From Ketobacter sp036337295 (lineage in GTDB: Bacteria > Pseudomonadota > Gammaproteobacteria > Pseudomonadales > Ketobacteraceae): DNA of 64,000 nucleotides. The stretch covers positions 359,707-423,706 of the forward strand of contig JAYZEN010000009.1 in assembly GCA_036337295.1 (NCBI GenBank). Reading direction: 5' to 3'. Below, in pieces: positions 9,844 to 18,049 of the stretch (position 1 is its first letter; each line of letters begins with the position of its first letter). Position numbers and translations under genes: made by a program. Under the pieces are notes generated by a model. The model was not told the DNA's origin. It worked only from the letters and a program-made list of their open reading frames with translations, and ran no database searches.

Positions 9844-10380
9844 ATGGCATCGTTACAGGATCAGTTGCTGAAAGCCGGCATCATCGACAAAGCCAAGAAC
9901 CAGAAAGTCAAAAAGGAAAAGCATAAACAGCAGCGGCAGGTCCCCAAGGGACAGGTGCAGCAGGATGAAGCCAAGCTGCTTGCAGCCAAAGCCCGGGCGG
10001 AGAAGCAGGAGAAGGACCGGCTGATCAATCAGCACCATCTGGAAGAGGCGGAGCGCAAGGCTATTCAAGCGCAGATTCGACAACTGATTGAGACCTCGCG
10101 TCAGAATCGGGAAGGTGCGGATCAGCCCTACCAGTTTGCTCATCACAAGAAGGTCAAGAAAATTTATGTGACGGATGAACAGCAGCGACGCCTGGTGGCG
10201 GGGCAACTGGCGATCGTGGCCTTGAACGAACAATACGAGTTGGTGCCGCTCAAAGTGGCGGCGAAGATTGCCCAGCGGGATGAGGGATGTGTAGTGGTGT
10301 TGAACCAGACCCCTGCAGACCAGCCAGCGGAAGATGATCCTTATGCGGATTATCAGATCCCGGATGATTTGATGTGGTGA
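9844..10380 (+). CDS. yaiL: DUF2058 family protein (YaiL-like)
   Basis: A 178-residue cytosolic protein of the DUF2058/YaiL family, which is common in gammaproteobacteria and has no firm function. It starts MASLQDQLLKAGIID and continues with a long Lys/Gln/Glu-rich helix (residues ~18-90) typical of the family. A compact C-terminal domain follows with the YVTDEQQRRLVAGQLAIV block. AGGAAG precedes ATG 9844 at good spacing. The asmA-like gene begins nine bases after the stop, so they may share a transcript. The highly basic N-terminal half would fit RNA or ribosome contact, but that is speculation. Confidence 0.88.
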   Translation: MASLQDQLLKAGIIDKAKNQKVKKEKHKQQRQVPKGQVQQDEAKLLAAKARAEKQEKDRLINQHHLEEAERKAIQAQIRQLIETSRQNREGADQPYQFAHHKKVKKIYVTDEQQRRLVAGQLAIVALNEQYELVPLKVAAKIAQRDEGCVVVLNQTPADQPAEDDPYADYQIPDDLMW

Positions 10381-10389
10381 TGTAACGAC

Positions 10390-12351
10390 ATGATGGCAGT
10401 CAGAATACTGAAAATCATCGCTGCGACCCTGCTGTCGGTGTGTGTCCTCTTGGTGTTGGCGCTCTGGTTGGTGGATTTTGGTTTTCTGAAACCCAAGGTT
10501 GAATCGACAGTCAGTGATTTAACCGGCCGAGAGTTTCGAATTGACGGCGAACTGTCGCTGCACCTGTTACCCATGCCGACCTTGGTCATTGAGAAAGTCA
10601 GCCTCAGTAACGCGGAGTGGGCGTCTGAGCCCGTTATGCTGCAGGCAGACAAGGCCTATGTGCGCATGGGGTTGCTGTCATGGCGCGACTACCCCATCGT
10701 GATTAATCGCATTGAACTGCAGCAGGTGGCATTGGTGGTGGAAGCAGGGCCGAATCAGCAGGTGAACTGGTCCTTCCCCTTTATGCAAAGTGACACCCGC
10801 GCAGAGGAATCCAAACCAAAATCCGGTGGATTGAGCATCCCTGTGGTAGTGCGCTCCGCTGACATTCAAGACGTGCGGATTACCTACCGGCAGCCCCAAA
10901 GTCAGGATCAGGTCATTGTGCTGGAATCCATAGCGGCCACGGTGGATAAGGGGAGCGATGATAGCGATGATAATGACGACGACTCGAACACCACGCGACT
11001 GCAGGGCAAACTGCAGTTTCAGGATTGGCCCATGCAATTGTCAGCCGCGATATCCGAACACCGCATCAAGGCGGAACTGCGGGTTGAGAAGGTGGACCTG
11101 AACACTCAGATTGATTTTCCAGAGCAGGGCTTTGATATTGATCTGGCGATCAACTCGCTGGCTGAGCTGGGCGCACTGCTGGAGTTGGAAGGCCTGCCGG
11201 ACGCAGCCGCCAAGTTCAACGGCAAGCTTAACCTGGGTGAGAAGCAAATCGAGATCCCAAGCTTCCAGGTGACATTGGGAGACAGCGATCTGGCGGGGGC
11301 GGTGCAGATTGAATTGACCGACCCGCCCAGAATTGAGGCCCAGACCAAATCGACCTTACTGGATCTGACGTCGTTTCTGCCGGCGGATAATGGGGCTGAG
11401 GCACCCGGGTCGGCAGAGAGCACCTCCACCAAGCGGTATGTGTTCGACGATACCCCGTTGCCCATGGGCCTGCTGCGGGCGCTGAACCTGAAACTGGATG
11501 TCGATATTGATCGATTGCTTCTGCGCAATACGGAGCTCAAACAGTTCCAGCTGAGTGCGGACGCCCGGAAAGGGAAATTGAGTATCAAAAACCGGTTCTC
11601 CGGTTATTTGAGTGGGAGCTTCGCCAGTAGTGTTAACCTCGATGCTTCCGCCGATGAGGCCAAAGTTAATGTGGACAGTAAGGTGCGGGATGTTCGGTTG
11701 GCTGTGTTATCGGGGGCCGGTGTTCCCAAAGAAGACGTACCGATCACCAACCTCAACATTCTGGTGGAAAGCTCCGGTGCCACGGCGCGTGAGTTGGCCG
11801 CTAACCTGGAGGGCGGCGTTGCGTTGAATCAGGGCGCGGGCAAAGTCAATAATGATCTGATCCAGCGCTTTTCCGGCGACATTCTTTCGCAGTTGTTCAC
11901 GGCGCTGAACCCGTTTATGAATAAACAGGAATTTACCCGTTGGGAGTGCAGTATGTTCGCGCTCCGCTTTACCTCCGGGTTCGGTGAGATCAAGGGCTTC
12001 CTGCTGCAAAGTGATCAACTGACGGTGGTAGGTGGTGGCGATATTGATCTCAACAGTGAAGCGCTTAACATCGAATTCAATACCAAACCCCGCACCGGGG
12101 TCGGGGTGAGTGCGGATATGTTTGTGACACCGTTTGTAAAACTGGGCGGCACGTTGGCGCAACCCAGCGTCGGCTTGAACCGGAAAGGCGTTCTGCTCAG
12201 CGGTGGCGCCGCCGTCCTCACCGGCGGTATGTCATTCCTGTATACGGGCATCATGGATCGCGCCACTGCATCGGCAGACCACTGCGATGAAGCGCGGGCG
12301 GTGATTGAAGATGCGGTGGAGAAGGTCGAGGCCAAATCGTCGCAGGATTGA
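10390..12351 (+). CDS. asmA: AsmA family protein
   Basis: A 653-residue inner-membrane-anchored AsmA-like protein. One N-terminal helix (about 6-30, LKIIAATLLSVCVLLVLALW) is followed by a large periplasmic beta-rich domain. The AsmA N-terminal hallmarks are present: TGREFRIDGELSLHLLP-MPTL just after the helix, and a C-terminal AsmA_2-type block (GEIKGFLLQSDQLTVVGGGD, then NIEFNTKPRTGV). Family members are bridge-like proteins implicated in phospholipid transport and outer-membrane homeostasis. A short Asp-rich stretch (DDSDDNDDDSN, about 195-205) is unusual and may bind cations. It lies 9 bases after the DUF2058 gene and ends convergent with the DUF3817 gene. ATG 10390 or the adjacent ATG 10393 could be used. 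Confidence 0.9.
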   Translation: MMAVRILKIIAATLLSVCVLLVLALWLVDFGFLKPKVESTVSDLTGREFRIDGELSLHLLPMPTLVIEKVSLSNAEWASEPVMLQADKAYVRMGLLSWRDYPIVINRIELQQVALVVEAGPNQQVNWSFPFMQSDTRAEESKPKSGGLSIPVVVRSADIQDVRITYRQPQSQDQVIVLESIAATVDKGSDDSDDNDDDSNTTRLQGKLQFQDWPMQLSAAISEHRIKAELRVEKVDLNTQIDFPEQGFDIDLAINSLAELGALLELEGLPDAAAKFNGKLNLGEKQIEIPSFQVTLGDSDLAGAVQIELTDPPRIEAQTKSTLLDLTSFLPADNGAEAPGSAESTSTKRYVFDDTPLPMGLLRALNLKLDVDIDRLLLRNTELKQFQLSADARKGKLSIKNRFSGYLSGSFASSVNLDASADEAKVNVDSKVRDVRLAVLSGAGVPKEDVPITNLNILVESSGATARELAANLEGGVALNQGAGKVNNDLIQRFSGDILSQLFTALNPFMNKQEFTRWECSMFALRFTSGFGEIKGFLLQSDQLTVVGGGDIDLNSEALNIEFNTKPRTGVGVSADMFVTPFVKLGGTLAQPSVGLNRKGVLLSGGAAVLTGGMSFLYTGIMDRATASADHCDEARAVIEDAVEKVEAKSSQD

Positions 12352-12372
12352 ACCAAAACCGGCTGTTGTCGA

Positions 12373-12678
12373 TTACGAAGGGTTGGTTTGGTATGCGCGC
12401 GGATGGGCCTCTGCTTCTTGTTTTCGCATTAACCACTCTACCGGGATGAATGCGAAGGGCATCACGGCGGCCATAAACAAGCCTAACCACTTGATCACGG
12501 ACCAGCCCCGTTGATTGCTCACCAGCAGCGATAACACCAGATACACCATGAACAGCACGCCGTGAGTCATCCCCAGTACGAACACGTAGTCCCGGCTGAT
12601 GAAGCCCAGTGTGACGCTGAGGATGACCAGGTAGGACAGGCCCTCTGCGCAGCTTACGATCCGAAACAGCTTAATCAT
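12373..12678 (-). CDS. DUF3817 small integral membrane protein
   Basis: About 101 residues, with three predicted membrane helices (near 10-28, 33-53 and 65-85). The family signature is visible: FRIVSCAEGLSYLVIL near the N-terminus, GMTHGVLFMVYL in the middle and a late W-IKWLGLFMAAVMPFAFIP. The start at ATG 12678 is preferred over an upstream GTG because AAGGTGG sits five bases before it. DUF3817 proteins have no established role. The gene is monocistronic and convergent with asmA. Confidence 0.85.
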   Translation of the reverse strand: MIKLFRIVSCAEGLSYLVILSVTLGFISRDYVFVLGMTHGVLFMVYLVLSLLVSNQRGWSVIKWLGLFMAAVMPFAFIPVEWLMRKQEAEAHPRAYQTNPS

Positions 12679-13141
12679 GTATACCACCTTGGATGATTGT
12701 CGGAAACGCCGCTATTCGGCGCTGTCTGATGTGCGTGAACGTTGTTGATTATAACAGTAGCAGAGTCGCCGTGCTTTTCCCGATTTCCACCGTTCCTAAG
12801 AAAATGCACCGACAATCAGTGGGTTAGTGTGAATTTCGCGGTGGGTTCCGGTGCTCTGGGCTGGGCGTCTGCGCCGGGCCATGGTCTTGACGGGGTTGGT
12901 CAGGTATCGCACTATGGCCTGTGGGCGTTTGACCCATGGGTTTGAGAGCGTAGTTCCAACCCAACGCAACAGGCTTTTTCGCCAAACTTCGCCGTGGGGT
13001 ATTGTGCAAGGTGGAGGTCTTGGATGATGGCGCCGTTGTATTTTTGATTCCTGTGTAACAACTGTATTTCTGTTTTATGACTGTGCATCGGCTGTGTCTT
13101 TGGCACGCGATGTCTCCAAAATGCCTGTTGGGGGGCTTCAG
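12679..13141. other. Intergenic region without recognisable gene
   Basis: About 460 bases between the divergent DUF3817 gene and the exported protein at 13142. Frames here are short, overlap each other on both strands and lack ribosome sites. The only structure noticed is a weak five-base-pair hairpin (CGCCG/CGGCG at 12707-12721) in the DUF3817 upstream region. Confidence 0.6.
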
Positions 13142-14026
13142 ATGAAAACACGTATCACTATTGCTGCTTTTTTTTCGTTGGGACTATCGACTGTGGTTCA
13201 GGCGGGGTTTTTTGACCAGCTCGAAGAGCTCAATAAAAAAGTGGATGAAATGCAGGGCAAGGTCACGGAAACCAGCAATTCCGCCCAGGAAACGGTGGAT
13301 TCTGCGCAGGAGACCTCGGCCACAGTGAAGGAAACCGCCACCATGGAAGGTGCCTCGAGCATGCTTGAAAGTGAAGTGAACAAGCGGGTGTTCGGCACCA
13401 GCGGTAATACTTCCATGGCGCCTTCCGGCCTGCCGGATCTGGCCACCGGACTGGACATCTTCGGCGTTGACCTGGGGTACTACACCAAGACCCAGCTCGA
13501 AGCCACTTTGAGTTCCCCCCAGTTGGCGAAGTTTGCCAATAACCCCAAGTACACCGTGAGCACGCAGGGGCGTGATGTGATGGGGAAAGAGCTGTTTGCG
13601 CTGTTGGACTTCAGTGTGCTGATGCGCGAAGACATGGTGTGTAAAGACGTGGCCAAGAAAGCCATAAAAAAATATTCCAATGAGCCCCATTCGCGCCTGG
13701 ACGTTGCCAGCGGTTCGAAGCGCTATACCTGGGGTGGCTCCAAGGTGGACCTGAAAGGGGTCCGCAATGTGGAAAAGAAACAGAAGAACTTCATCAAAAA
13801 GATGAACAAGCTGTTCGAGTCATCCGGCACCCGTTTGGTGGGCAAGACAGACAATCTTGGGGATGGCTCGCAAATGCTGTTCGAGATCACCTGCAACAAG
13901 GGGCTTTCGGTGATGTCTGTGTTCCGCTTGACCTCGGGCACCGCGTTCAACGCCATCAATCAGTACAATTCAGACTACGTGATTCGCCAGCGTAAGGCCA
14001 ACGCCGCCTCGACCCCGGAGTTCTGA
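13142..14026 (+). CDS. Exported protein of unknown function with N-terminal coiled coil
   Basis: A 294-residue protein, not recognised. The start at ATG 13142 (MKTRIT) follows GGGGGCT. A further-upstream in-frame start would place 16 residues before the signal peptide. Residues 1-21 form a signal peptide cleaved after VQA. Residues ~24-75 are a Gln/Glu/Thr/Ser-rich coiled coil with a near-repeat (AQETVDSAQETSATVKET). A mixed domain follows with two cysteines (VCKDVAKK near 165 and ITCNKG near 260) that could pair in the periplasm. No lipobox and no membrane segment after the signal are seen. It is a single gene, converging with the amidase. Confidence 0.8.
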   Translation: MKTRITIAAFFSLGLSTVVQAGFFDQLEELNKKVDEMQGKVTETSNSAQETVDSAQETSATVKETATMEGASSMLESEVNKRVFGTSGNTSMAPSGLPDLATGLDIFGVDLGYYTKTQLEATLSSPQLAKFANNPKYTVSTQGRDVMGKELFALLDFSVLMREDMVCKDVAKKAIKKYSNEPHSRLDVASGSKRYTWGGSKVDLKGVRNVEKKQKNFIKKMNKLFESSGTRLVGKTDNLGDGSQMLFEITCNKGLSVMSVFRLTSGTAFNAINQYNSDYVIRQRKANAASTPEF

Positions 14027-14050
14027 GCCCGGGGGCATCTTTCGCGCTGC

Positions 14051-14659
14051 TCACTCCATTGGAAACGGGTCCCGTGCCAGGCTGGCGATAAACGCACCCA
14101 GGTTCGGGACCTGAATGTTCTGCACCAACGAAATATAACTGTGCCAATCCCAGGCCGGGTTCGGGCAGGCAGTGTGGCCGGAATGGGGTTGTTCCTCAAT
14201 ATGGCCGCGGATGCCCCGAGCATGGCGCCGGGTATCGTGCACAATGGGAATGTTGTAACGCTGGCACAGCCACGCCACCAGACGGGCCGAGGCCTCATAC
14301 TGACGATGGGTGGGGCGCATGTGAATGCCGTGGCTCCACTGGTTCACATGCTCAATGCCGATGCTGTCGCGATTGGTGGCAGAGTTGATGTTGTCCACAT
14401 GGTTGGCGATGTGGGCATCCCGCACGAACTGCGTGACGTGCCCTTGTCGATTTACAATGTAGTGCGCGCTGGCCGGGCCATGGCGAAACGTGTTGATGGC
14501 CGGGCCTTCGTCCTGGGCCGGGCCGCCGGTGATGTGGATGATGATGTATTTGATCTGGCGCGGCGTGGGTGGAATCCGGAAATTGGCCGCGTCGGCGCGA
14601 AACAGGGTCCCGGGATAGTCCACATCAGAAAAGTCGATTCGACGGTGTCTTGTCCACAT
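14051..14659 (-). CDS. N-acetylmuramoyl-L-alanine amidase (Amidase_2/PGRP fold)
   Basis: A 202-residue Amidase_2 domain protein that would cleave the bond between N-acetylmuramic acid and L-alanine in peptidoglycan. Visible hallmarks are YIIIHITGG (first zinc His) near 40, SAHYIVNRQGHVTQFV, the NRDSIGIEHVNQ strand, and a late H..ACPNPAWDW segment holding the other zinc ligands. There is no signal peptide or lipobox and the protein is hardly more than the catalytic domain. It resembles cytosolic AmpD-type or phage-like amidases, so a muropeptide-recycling or prophage-relic role are both possible. The DSIGIEHVN block is typical of the broader family, not of AmpD alone. GGGGGAAT precedes ATG 14659. 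Confidence 0.85.
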   Translation of the reverse strand: MWTRHRRIDFSDVDYPGTLFRADAANFRIPPTPRQIKYIIIHITGGPAQDEGPAINTFRHGPASAHYIVNRQGHVTQFVRDAHIANHVDNINSATNRDSIGIEHVNQWSHGIHMRPTHRQYEASARLVAWLCQRYNIPIVHDTRRHARGIRGHIEEQPHSGHTACPNPAWDWHSYISLVQNIQVPNLGAFIASLARDPFPME

Positions 14660-14885
14660 TCTATTCCCCCTAAACCTCAGCCAGATTCAATCACACTCTG
14701 CCTAAAGTAAGGGCGGGTGGCGCACGGGATCAAGGTAATAGTCACATCCCACAAATGCTTTTTGCCCACTGACACCAACGCCCGACACTGCCCATGCCGC
14801 AAAATGCGGTAGTAACTTATCGGCTATTTATACACAATATGGAGGAATCAGGTTAACCACAGAGAATGCAAGAGGGGAAGCAGAT

Positions 14886-15734
14886 ATGGCGCCCGACCAG
14901 GCTCGGGGTTGGCAGGAAGTGTTGGCGCTGACCTATGAACAAATGTTACAGCAACTGATTGTATTTGCACCCAAACTGCTGGGAGCATTCCTGCTGTTGG
15001 TGATCGGAGGTCTGGTGGCGTTCCTGATCTCCAGGGCTACGCGCACGGGCATGCATTTTTTTGAACGCCTGTTGATGCGCCTGTTTCCTTCACTGTTCGT
15101 CAAACCGGATCTCAAATTCAGGCCCATCAATATCAATGCCGTCAGCAAGATGATTTTCTGGCTGGTGTTCCTGTTGTTTGTGGCCGCCGCCGCCAACAGC
15201 CTGGGGCTGGAAATGGTGTCCAGGTGGATGTCGGACCTGCTGCTGTATTTGCCCAGACTGGCGGTGGGGCTGCTGATCATGATCGGTGGCTATCTGATCA
15301 GTAACATCGTCGAGCTGATGGTGGTATCGGCAGTGGAATCCGCGGGGTCGAAGCAGGCCAAGTGGATCGGCAAGGTGACGCAGTTTGCGGTCTTTTTCAC
15401 GGCCATTGTCATCGGTATCGAACAATTTGGCATCAATATCCACTTTTTCACCCAGTTCTTTATCGTCATGTCCGCAATCCTGTTGGGGGGCTTCTCCCTG
15501 AGCTTTGCCCTGGGGGCCAGAACCCTGGTAGCCAACATCATCGGTGCCCAGCAGGCCGCCAAGTTTCTGCAGCTGGGGGATGAGGTCAGCATCGCGGGCA
15601 TCGACGGTGTGGTGGTGGAAATCAGCGGCACCATGCTGGTGATCGAGTCCCACCAGGGGCGGGTCACGGTGCCGGCCAACCTGTTTATGGAAAACGTCGG
15701 CTGCATTAAATCCAGCTCCGGCAGCGGCAAATAG
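14886..15734 (+). CDS. MscS-family mechanosensitive channel
   Basis: A 282-residue small mechanosensitive channel. Five hydrophobic segments are visible (about 30-50, 88-106, 120-138, 160-180 and 190-212). The last is the Gly/Ala-rich pore helix (AILLGGFSLSFALGARTLVAN). A beta domain follows (DEVSIAGIDGVVVEISGTML, VTVPANLF), after which the protein stops. It therefore lacks the long C-terminal cage of E. coli MscS. GGGGAAG precedes ATG 14886. The next gene starts ten bases after the stop, so channel and MgtE-related genes form one unit. That points to a role coordinated with divalent cation balance or osmotic release. Confidence 0.88.
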   Translation: MAPDQARGWQEVLALTYEQMLQQLIVFAPKLLGAFLLLVIGGLVAFLISRATRTGMHFFERLLMRLFPSLFVKPDLKFRPININAVSKMIFWLVFLLFVAAAANSLGLEMVSRWMSDLLLYLPRLAVGLLIMIGGYLISNIVELMVVSAVESAGSKQAKWIGKVTQFAVFFTAIVIGIEQFGINIHFFTQFFIVMSAILLGGFSLSFALGARTLVANIIGAQQAAKFLQLGDEVSIAGIDGVVVEISGTMLVIESHQGRVTVPANLFMENVGCIKSSSGSGK

Positions 15735-15743
15735 GGTTCCGTT

Positions 15744-16571
15744 ATGTCTGATCAGATCTATCGAATGGCTTTCAGTTTTATTAAACAGGAATCCAAGGCG
15801 GCGGCCCGTTTGCTGGAGGAGATGGAGCCTGCTGAAGTGGCAGAGTTTCTGACCAATGCCCCGCATCCGCTGGCCCAGGAGGTACTGCGGGAGATGGCGC
15901 CCTCGGCCTGTGCCACGGTCCTGTTGCACGCCGAGATCAGCACCGCCATCCTGTGGTTGACTGAGCTGTCCAACAACCATGTGTGCGCGGTATTACGTCA
16001 TCTGGACAAAACCCGCCAGCAGGAGCTTCTGAACCAGCTCCCTCTCAAGCGCCGCACCGCCTGCCAACTGCTGCTCACCTACAAAGACGATATGCTGGGG
16101 GCCTGGGTGGAAACCGACGTGCCGGTGTTCCCCGCTGATATGTCGGTGGAGGACGCGCTGAAACGGCTGAAACGTAAATCCTTCGCGGAGGATCGGTTGA
16201 TCCTGGTGGTGGATGATGAGCGCCGTCCGGTTGCAACCCTGTCCTTTACGGTGCTGTTGCGCAGCACCAAAGCCATCACTCTGGAAAGCATTGCCGGGCC
16301 CAAGCCGGAACTGATCAACGGTGCTATGACCTTATCCACGGCCCTCAGTCATCCTGTCTGGCAGCAGCAGGATGTGGCGGCGGTGGTGAATCGGCGCCGG
16401 GAGCTGATCGGTGTGATCTGGTACAGCGAAATTCGCCGCCTGTTATCCAGCCATGCCCAGCTGCTGGAACCCGCCCATGCTCCGGCTGCCGGTGCCGCCC
16501 AGGATCTGATACAGGCCTACAGTGACAGCATGCGCGGTCTGCTGGATGTGGTGGGCAAGGGCATCGGCTGA
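15744..16571 (+). CDS. Stand-alone MgtE N-domain/CBS protein
   Basis: A 275-residue soluble protein with the layout of the cytosolic half of an MgtE magnesium channel. Residues ~10-120 form the helical MgtE_N superhelix (LEEMEPAEVAEFLTNA, LREMAPSACATVLLH). Residues ~125-255 make two CBS motifs (VFPADMSVEDALKRLKRKS, DRLILVVDDERRPVATLS). No membrane helix is present and the frame stops cleanly, so this is not a simple frameshift of the following mgtE. In MgtE this part senses Mg2+ and gates the pore, so this protein may be a separate sensor or a modulator of the neighbouring transporter or MscS channel; this is inference. Its stop codon lies inside a 16-base tandem repeat. Confidence 0.82.
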   Translation: MSDQIYRMAFSFIKQESKAAARLLEEMEPAEVAEFLTNAPHPLAQEVLREMAPSACATVLLHAEISTAILWLTELSNNHVCAVLRHLDKTRQQELLNQLPLKRRTACQLLLTYKDDMLGAWVETDVPVFPADMSVEDALKRLKRKSFAEDRLILVVDDERRPVATLSFTVLLRSTKAITLESIAGPKPELINGAMTLSTALSHPVWQQQDVAAVVNRRRELIGVIWYSEIRRLLSSHAQLLEPAHAPAAGAAQDLIQAYSDSMRGLLDVVGKGIG

Positions 16572-16601
16572 CAGGGGCATTGGCTGACAGGGGCATCGGC
16601 T
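16559..16601. repeat. 16-bp tandem repeat over the stop of the MgtE-N gene
   Basis: Two full copies (16559-16574 and 16575-16590, one mismatch) and a partial third (16591-16601) of GGGCATCGGCTGACAG. The TGA stop at 16569-16571 lies in the first copy and is repeated in the second. It looks like a recent slippage duplication. Confidence 0.9.
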
Positions 16602-16645
16602 AAAGTCGGCCATGGATCGAAGAAGAATGAACCAGTGGTGAAACC

Positions 16646-17980
16646 ATGACAGCAACAACCGAGCATTTAAAAGATACTGCACAACGGCTCACCAACGCTT
16701 ACCTGATTCAGTACCCGGCCAAGGCCGCCCGGGAGATCGCCAAGTTACCCATTCAGCACGCCGCCACGGTGCTGTCCCAGCAGCCTTTGCATGTACTGGT
16801 GGCGTTGTTCAATCACATTCCCGCCGGGCTCAGTGAACAGCTGTTGGAACATTGGCCCGACGACAAGGTTATGGATCTGCTGGCCAAACTGGATGTGCAT
16901 CTGGCGACCTCCCTCTTGTCCCGCTTGGATACCGGCACCCGGGATCAGCTGTTGAATACGATGGCGCAGGCCCATAAATCCCTGGCCAAGGAATTTCAGG
17001 ATTTGCTGGCGTATCCGGATGGGTCCGCCGGGCGCCTGATGGACCCTCGTATCCAAATGTTCTACAGCACGTTGACGGTTGAAGAGGTGCTGCATCAAAT
17101 CAAGATCCGCCATCCCAAAAAAATGGATGCCCTGTTTCTGGCCAACCATGAGGATCAGGTGGTGGGCACCCTGGACCTGGGGGATCTGATTCTGGCGGAC
17201 CCAAAAAGCAAGGTGTCCCGGTTGGCGCGTCCCATCGCCCATTACCTGAATACCCTGGATTCCAAGGAAGACGTCATCGAGAAATTTGAAGGCACAAAGG
17301 TCACCATGCTACCGGTCTTGAATGTCAACGATCGGGTGGTGGGCATCATCCGGGATGCGGACGTCTATCAACAGGCGAAGGAAGAACTGGCGGCGGACAT
17401 GGCGGTGATGGTGGGTGCCAGCAAGGATGAGCGGGCGCTGTCGAGCAGTTGGTTTGCGGTGCGCAAGCGCATGCCCTGGCTGCAGATCAATCTGCTGACC
17501 GCGTTTGCGGCGGCGGCGGTGGTGGGCGCCTTTGAGGGCATCATTTCACAGTTCACCGCCCTCGCGATCCTGTTGCCGGTGGCCGCCGGTCAGAGCGGGA
17601 ATGCCGGGGCGCAGGCGCTGGCGGTGACCATGCGCGGGCTTACCCTGAAAGAGATCACCACCCGCCATTGGTGGCAGGTGTTTCGCAAGGAGAGCATGGT
17701 GGGTTTTCTGAACGGCATTGCCATTGCGGTGACCTGTTCCATTGGCGTGTGGATCTGGAGTGGCTCTATGGGGTTGGCGCTGGTGATGACGCTGGCAATG
17801 ATATTGTCCCTCACCATTGCCTGTGGTTCCGGCGCACTGGTGCCCATGGTGCTGAAGAAGTTCGGACTGGACCCGGCCCAGTCCTCTTCCATTGTGTTGA
17901 CCACGGTCACCGACATTGCCGGCTTTATGTCGTTCCTGGGGATTGCCTCCCTGTTGGCGAGCATGCTGCCTGCCGGTTAG
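16646..17980 (+). CDS. mgtE: Magnesium transporter MgtE
   Basis: A 444-residue full-length MgtE Mg2+ channel/transporter. Order of parts: MgtE_N superhelix (~20-135, with SAGRLMDP at its end), two CBS motifs (~140-255), a plug-helix region, and five membrane helices from ~275. The ion-path signature LLPVAAGQSGNAGAQALAVTMRG is intact, as is the last helix with VTDIAGFMSFLGIASL. The N-domain and CBS pair close the pore when cytosolic Mg2+ is high. It lies 74 bases after the stand-alone MgtE_N/CBS gene, so sensor-like and transporter forms are co-located. The stop codon is within a 12-base tandem repeat. Confidence 0.94.
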   Translation: MTATTEHLKDTAQRLTNAYLIQYPAKAAREIAKLPIQHAATVLSQQPLHVLVALFNHIPAGLSEQLLEHWPDDKVMDLLAKLDVHLATSLLSRLDTGTRDQLLNTMAQAHKSLAKEFQDLLAYPDGSAGRLMDPRIQMFYSTLTVEEVLHQIKIRHPKKMDALFLANHEDQVVGTLDLGDLILADPKSKVSRLARPIAHYLNTLDSKEDVIEKFEGTKVTMLPVLNVNDRVVGIIRDADVYQQAKEELAADMAVMVGASKDERALSSSWFAVRKRMPWLQINLLTAFAAAAVVGAFEGIISQFTALAILLPVAAGQSGNAGAQALAVTMRGLTLKEITTRHWWQVFRKESMVGFLNGIAIAVTCSIGVWIWSGSMGLALVMTLAMILSLTIACGSGALVPMVLKKFGLDPAQSSSIVLTTVTDIAGFMSFLGIASLLASMLPAG

Positions 17981-17995
17981 GGCGCCGGTTAGGGT
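17972..17995. repeat. 12-bp tandem repeat over the mgtE stop codon
   Basis: GCCGGTTAGGGC (17972-17983) is followed directly by GCCGGTTAGGGT (17984-17995). The mgtE TAG at 17978-17980 lies in the first copy, and the second copy repeats it. Confidence 0.9.
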
Positions 17996-18049
17996 TCGGC
18001 AGCATGTTGTTCGGAGGTTTCTGATCCGGAGCGGTCGCGATGAATGGGA

